Positions 60,698 to 64,000 of a stretch of 64,000 bases of DNA are shown piece by piece; the stretch's first letter is position 1, and every line of letters starts with the position of its first letter. A program made the position numbers and the translations under genes. The stretch covers positions 992,001 through 1,056,000 of the forward strand of contig OZ248397.1 in NCBI GenBank assembly GCA_965234475.1, in the 5' to 3' direction. The notes beneath the pieces are model-generated. The model saw only the letters and a program-made list of their open reading frames with translations. It had not been told where the DNA came from and searched no databases. This stretch comes from Methylopumilus sp947499625. GTDB lineage: Bacteria; Pseudomonadota; Gammaproteobacteria; Burkholderiales; Methylophilaceae.

Positions 60698-61710
60698 TAA
60701 CCAATGGAATGGCAAGCATCAAGAATGAGCTTTCTTCCTTGGTAAATTAGGCCTGAATATATTTGAACAAGCTCAGCACCTGCATTTATTTTTTTTGCTG
60801 CATCTTCTCCAGAAAATATACCCCCCACACCAATAATTGGAACTTCTCCTTGAAGCCTTAAATAAAGCTCGCGAATAATTGAGTTGGACATATTAAATAA
60901 AGGCTTGCCTGACATACCGCCAGCTTCTTTTCCATGAGAAAGATCACTTACTGAATCTCTGTTAACACTTGTGTTAGTCGCTATCACTCCATCAATTCTA
61001 TTTTTGATGATGCTTTTCGATATTGCATCTAAATGCTTAGGTGTTAAATCAGGTGAAATTTTTAAAGCAATAGGTACATAGCGCCCATAATAATCATTCA
61101 ATCTAGTTTGCTCTTGTTTAAGCTGTGCTAATAAAACATTTAGCGCTTTGGTTTCCTGAAGGTCTCTTAAATTTTTTGTATTAGGTGATGAAATGTTGAC
61201 TGCAATATAATTTGCATACTGATATACCTTTTTCATACATAAAATATAATCCTCAGCAGCTCTTTCTATAGGCGTATCAAAATTCTTACCAATGTTAATT
61301 CCAAGTACACCTTTATATTTACTTAGTCTTATATTTTCAACTGCAGCATCCACACCTATGTTATTAAAGCCAAATCGATTAATAATACCCCCGGCCTCAG
61401 GTAACCTAAATAATCGAGGTATTGGATTGCCTGGTTGAGGTCTTGGGGTAATCGTTCCAACTTCAATAAAGCCAAAACCTAATTTACCTAAAGCATCAAT
61501 ATGGCTTGCATTCTTATCTAGTCCTGCAGCAAGTCCCACAGGGTTTTGAAATGGGATCCCCATGACAGTTCTGAGCTTAGAAGGATTAGGGGCTTTTAAG
61601 AAGCCCAGTAAACCCATTTTATTAGAAAGAGATAGTGCCTTAAGGGTTAAGTCATGCGAAAATTCTGCATCAAACTTAAATAATAGCGAACGAATTAATT
61701 GGTGGCTCAT
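60697..61710 (-). CDS. pyrD: dihydroorotate dehydrogenase (quinone), class 2
   Basis: PyrD oxidises dihydroorotate to orotate, passing electrons to quinone. The 337-residue protein has a membrane-associating N-terminal helix, then P-V-G-L-A-A-G-L-D-K-N near residue 56, and G-F-I-E-V-G-T-I-T-P-R-P-Q-P-G-N-P. I-N-I-G-K-N and the catalytic serine segment N-I-S-S-P-N-T-K-N-L near 172 follow, then I-G-V-G-G-I near 295. Length and Ser identify class 2. Its stop overlaps the GST start. Confidence 0.95.
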   Translation of the reverse strand: MSHQLIRSLLFKFDAEFSHDLTLKALSLSNKMGLLGFLKAPNPSKLRTVMGIPFQNPVGLAAGLDKNASHIDALGKLGFGFIEVGTITPRPQPGNPIPRLFRLPEAGGIINRFGFNNIGVDAAVENIRLSKYKGVLGINIGKNFDTPIERAAEDYILCMKKVYQYANYIAVNISSPNTKNLRDLQETKALNVLLAQLKQEQTRLNDYYGRYVPIALKISPDLTPKHLDAISKSIIKNRIDGVIATNTSVNRDSVSDLSHGKEAGGMSGKPLFNMSNSIIRELYLRLQGEVPIIGVGGIFSGEDAAKKINAGAELVQIYSGLIYQGRKLILDACHSIG

Positions 61711-61756
61711 AACACTGTTATTTTAACTTAGGAAGTTATAAGGCTAAATAAATATT

Positions 61757-62908
61757 ATGCGATTAGATCGTAAAAATCATATTCTAGGAAAAATATCTGT
61801 TGATGTCTTCTTAAAAAAATATTGGCAAAAAAAACCTCTTTTAATTAGGGATGCTATTAAAAATTTTAAGTCTCCAATTACAGAAAAAGATCTTTTTAGA
61901 ATAGCGCAAAACGAAAATGCAATATCTCGTCTTATTGAATTCAAACGAGGTATTTGGCAAGTCAAGTATGGCCCTTTTAAAAAATCAGACCTCCCAAAAA
62001 AAATTAATACATCTTGGACAATACTTGTACAAAATATTAATCATCATGTTCCTTTTGCTGAGTCATTCTTAAATCTTTTCAAATTTATACCTTATGCTCG
62101 TCTTGATGATTTGATGATTAGCTTTGCCACAAAAAAAGGTAGTGTCGGCCCTCACTTTGACTCTTATGATGTATTTCTATTTCAGGCAAAGGGAGAAAGA
62201 GAATGGAAAATTAGCGAGCAAAAGAAATTTTCTTTAGATAAAAAATCGGCTATTAAGATAATTACAAATTTTAAAGCCAAAAATACATGGGTACTTAAGC
62301 CCGGTGATTTGCTTTATTTGCCACCCAATGTAGGCCACTGGGGTATATCTCAGAGTGATGATTGTCTAACTTATTCTATTGGCTTCAGGGCACCTGGGAC
62401 ATTTGAGATCCAATCTAAGTTTTTAGATTTTATTCAAGATAACCTCATTACAAATAAAAATGATCTTTACAAAGATCCGAATTTAAATCTTCAAAAAAAT
62501 CCAGCTGAAATTAATTCAAATATGATGAAAAAAATTCATCATATTGTTAATCGATTACGTTGGAATACAAACTCAATCAATACTTTTATTGGGCAATTGC
62601 TCACAGAGCCAATTGAAGGAGCCGTTTTCGAGACTTCTAAACCCATGACACTTGAAATCTTTAAAAAAGATCTCGTAAGAAAACCACTGAAACTTAACCC
62701 AAAAACAAGAATGCTTTTTATAAAAAATAATTTTTATATCAATGGTGAGCTGATTGAGACTGATAAGAAGAGCATCATGTATCTAAAACAACTTGCAAAT
62801 GACAGGGAAGTCTCAATAAAGTCTACTTTGAACAAAAAGGATTTAAACGCTTTGGGGATAGCCTTGCGACCCCTCTATCTCTCAGGATTTATTGACTTTA
62901 TTCAATAA
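61757..62908 (+). CDS. JmjC/cupin-domain ribosomal oxygenase (RoxA/YcfD-like)
   Basis: The 383-residue protein resembles the 2-oxoglutarate- and iron-dependent 50S uL16 arginine hydroxylase (YcfD). F-L-K-K-Y-W-Q-K-K-P-L-L-I-R is at the N-terminus, the iron ligands appear as H-F-D in G-P-H-F-D-S-Y-D-V-F near residue 133 and the distal His in P-N-V-G-H-W-G near 194, and a helical C-terminal winged-helix region follows. It probably hydroxylates ribosomal protein uL16 Arg81; that is inferred from the family. Confidence 0.9.
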   Translation: MRLDRKNHILGKISVDVFLKKYWQKKPLLIRDAIKNFKSPITEKDLFRIAQNENAISRLIEFKRGIWQVKYGPFKKSDLPKKINTSWTILVQNINHHVPFAESFLNLFKFIPYARLDDLMISFATKKGSVGPHFDSYDVFLFQAKGEREWKISEQKKFSLDKKSAIKIITNFKAKNTWVLKPGDLLYLPPNVGHWGISQSDDCLTYSIGFRAPGTFEIQSKFLDFIQDNLITNKNDLYKDPNLNLQKNPAEINSNMMKKIHHIVNRLRWNTNSINTFIGQLLTEPIEGAVFETSKPMTLEIFKKDLVRKPLKLNPKTRMLFIKNNFYINGELIETDKKSIMYLKQLANDREVSIKSTLNKKDLNALGIALRPLYLSGFIDFIQ

Positions 62909-62910
62909 TA

Positions 62911-62940
62911 TTAACTGTCTCGCTTATTTTGTTGTAGAAT
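62911..62940 (+). promoter_or_regulatory. probable promoter for the small lipoprotein gene
   Basis: TTAACT (62911-62916), 18 bp, TAGAAT (62935-62940). Transcription would start near 62947, leaving about a 50-base leader before the ATG at 62998. Confidence 0.45.
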
Positions 62941-62997
62941 GTCGACCTGGGAGTCGTTCATAGACCCCGAATTCAACATTAATTTTAAGGATTAAAA

Positions 62998-63126
62998 ATG
63001 ACACGTTCACTACTTATCGCTTTATTATTAGCTATTGGTTTAACTGCTTGCGGCAAAGAAGAAGCTGCTCCTGCTGCTGATGCAGCTCCAGCTGCTGAAG
63101 CTGCTCCTGCTGCTGAAGCAAAGTAA
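62998..63126 (+). CDS. 42-residue Ala/Pro-repeat lipoprotein
   Basis: A short gene with AAGGA seven bases before its ATG. The product has a perfect lipoprotein signal peptide (M-T-R start, hydrophobic residues 5-13) ending in the lipobox L-T-A-C at Cys18. The 24-residue mature part reads C-G-K-E-E then a repeat of A-A-P-A-A-D/E units, ending E-A-K. Promoter, leader and strong terminator mark it as a genuine independent transcription unit. Its codon G+C is higher than its surroundings because of the Ala/Pro repeats. Function unknown; size and tail suggest a surface-spacer or entericidin-like lipoprotein, which is speculative. Confidence 0.85.
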   Translation: MTRSLLIALLLAIGLTACGKEEAAPAADAAPAAEAAPAAEAK

Positions 63127-63151
63127 TAGATAATTAATCTATTGTTTTAAG

Positions 63152-63181
63152 AAAAAAGCCGGTTTCTAACCGGCTTTTTTT
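63152..63181. terminator. strong bidirectional Rho-independent terminator
   Basis: AAAAAAGCCGGTT (63152-63164), loop TCT, AACCGGCTTTTTT (63168-63180). The 13 bp stem is perfect, with a T run on the plus strand and, by symmetry, on the minus strand. It serves the small lipoprotein gene and the MBL gene, whose stop codon (63180-63182) lies at its edge. Confidence 0.9.
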
Positions 63182-63950
63182 ATATCACCTGCCACGACGT
63201 CCCTTCAGCTTGGGTTGCAATTTTTATCCAGTCCCGTTCGCATCCTATCTTTCCTACAATAGCTTCTTTCACTAAATCCTCAGTATTATTTTTCTCGCTA
63301 AGATGAGCTGCCACGAGATGCTTTAATTGTTTAAATTGAATTTTACCCAAAATATCCGCTGCTGTTTGATTGTCTAGATGGCCCAATTTGCCGCTTATTC
63401 TTTTCTTTAGGCTGTATGTATACTCGCTTGATTCAAGCAAATTAAGATCGTGATTAAATTCAATAATGAGAGCGTCGAGGTGCTGGAGCATATTTTCAAT
63501 ATGCGGCGTTGAACTGCCTGTATCCGTTAAAATCCCTAATTTACGATTGCCATCACTTAATGTAAATTGAGTAGGTTCTCTTGCATCATGAGGAACTGGA
63601 AAGGGTTGAACTGTAAAGTCTTCTATTTCAAATGCATTGTGGCTATCAATCATATGGAAATCAATCTCATAAGATTTAATCATATGTTTTTCACACATTT
63701 TATAAGTTCCGTAGGAAAGCCAAATGGGAATCTTAAATTTGTTTGCTAGTTTAAAAGCGCCTTTGACATGATCTTCATGCTCATGAGTTAAGAGGATCCC
63801 TGTAATATTTTCAGGAGTCTCATTAAGTCGATCTAATCTAGATACGACATCTTGAATTGCAAAACCGCAATCAACCATTAAAAGTGATTTGTTTTGCTTA
63901 ACTACAAATGAATTGCCAGCACTTCCACTGCCTAAAGATGCGAATTGCAT
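63180..63950 (-). CDS. MBL-fold metallohydrolase (YycJ/WalJ-like)
   Basis: The 256-residue protein begins with F-A-S-L-G-S-G-S-A-G-N-S-F, the typical start of YycJ-type hydrolases. It has the dinuclear-metal motif T-H-E-H-E-D-H near residue 55, an aspartate in L-T-D-T-G near 140, and H-L-S-E-K-N near 217. Relatives are proposed 5'-exonuclease-like DNA repair or cell-wall regulators; the proteobacterial function is not settled. It ends in the shared terminator. Confidence 0.9.
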   Translation of the reverse strand: MQFASLGSGSAGNSFVVKQNKSLLMVDCGFAIQDVVSRLDRLNETPENITGILLTHEHEDHVKGAFKLANKFKIPIWLSYGTYKMCEKHMIKSYEIDFHMIDSHNAFEIEDFTVQPFPVPHDAREPTQFTLSDGNRKLGILTDTGSSTPHIENMLQHLDALIIEFNHDLNLLESSEYTYSLKKRISGKLGHLDNQTAADILGKIQFKQLKHLVAAHLSEKNNTEDLVKEAIVGKIGCERDWIKIATQAEGTSWQVI

Positions 63951-63952
63951 CT

Positions 63953-64000
63953 TTATTTTAATTGGTCATAAAGAAGTGAGATGATTCGATTTGCGGTAGA
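63953..64000 (-). CDS. C-terminal end of an unidentified protein (partial)
   Basis: The minus strand is open from the window edge to a TAA at 63955-63953, two bases before the MBL gene's ATG. The 15 readable residues are S-T-A-N-R-I-I-S-L-L-Y-D-Q-L-K, which look like a plausible helical C-terminus. The tight spacing suggests an operon. Too little sequence is present to identify it. Confidence 0.35.
   Translation of the reverse strand, partial: STANRIISLLYDQLK

Noticed and set aside
60698..60715. Upstream ATG for the GST gene
   Set aside because: Possible, but the ATG at 60697 makes a TAATG overlap with the pyrD stop and gives a normal GST N-terminus.
63063..63123. Tandem repeat in the small lipoprotein gene as a CRISPR or VNTR array
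   Set aside because: The repeat is short, imperfect and in frame with Ala/Pro/Glu codons; it encodes the protein tail and has no spacer structure.
1..64000. Mobile elements, prophage, CRISPR-Cas, toxin-antitoxin or biosynthetic cluster
   Set aside because: Scanned for transposase, integrase, Cas, restriction and NRPS/PKS motifs among all translated frames; none found. Gene order is that of a core chromosome.

Overview
The window is AT-rich chromosomal DNA from a bacterium with a compact genome, most likely a betaproteobacterium. The gene neighbourhoods point that way: TPR gene-lolB-ispE-tRNA-Gln-prs-rplY-pth-ychF, miaB-phoH-ybeY-corC-lnt-glyQS-gmhB-plsC, recA-recX-alaS-lysC and tgt-yajC-secD-secF. 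Low G+C, overlapping genes, many TTG starts and almost no spacer resemble the streamlined freshwater and marine Methylophilaceae (OM43 / Ca. Methylopumilus type). That assignment is an inference; no methanol dehydrogenase or other diagnostic methylotrophy gene lies here.

Layout: 0-1.3 kb, ABC exporter (minus, cut by the edge). 1.5-8.2 kb, lipoprotein sorting, isoprenoid, PRPP and translation genes, with tRNA-Gln inside. 8.3-13.7 kb, tRNA-Met, a FemAB/GNAT-like protein, a secreted EF-hand protein, an OmpR/EnvZ-type pair and cysG. 13.8-24.4 kb, a long rRNA/tRNA-maturation, envelope and glycyl-tRNA synthetase run. 24.4-34.2 kb, SCO1, ilvE, a zinc-finger mini-gene, murI, cobalamin adenosyltransferase, pcnB, folK, dNK, panB-panC-panD, rsfS, rlmH and photolyase. 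34.3-45.7 kb, mlaA, pmbA, yjgA, a PDZ protein, mogA, thiL-pgpA-pncC, recA-recX, alaS and lysC. 45.7-46.4 kb, a tRNA cluster (Ser, two Arg, Lys). 46.5-64 kb, ffh, a CcsA-like protein, leuA-pssA, tgt-yajC-secDF, a CNNM/CorC paralogue, clpS-clpA, GST, pyrD, a RoxA-like oxygenase, a tiny lipoprotein and a YycJ-type MBL hydrolase.

The content is overwhelmingly core housekeeping. I see no insertion sequence, prophage, CRISPR array, toxin-antitoxin pair or defence island, and no clear new multi-gene system. The points most worth checking are finer-grained: a PanB whose proposed catalytic Glu and glycine-rich loop are both altered; a recX that apparently starts at CTG with a well-placed Shine-Dalgarno; two tandem tRNA-Arg genes identical except for the first anticodon base; three convergent gene pairs whose two stop codons share one TTAA tetramer; and a 42-residue Ala/Pro-repeat lipoprotein with its own promoter and a strong terminator.
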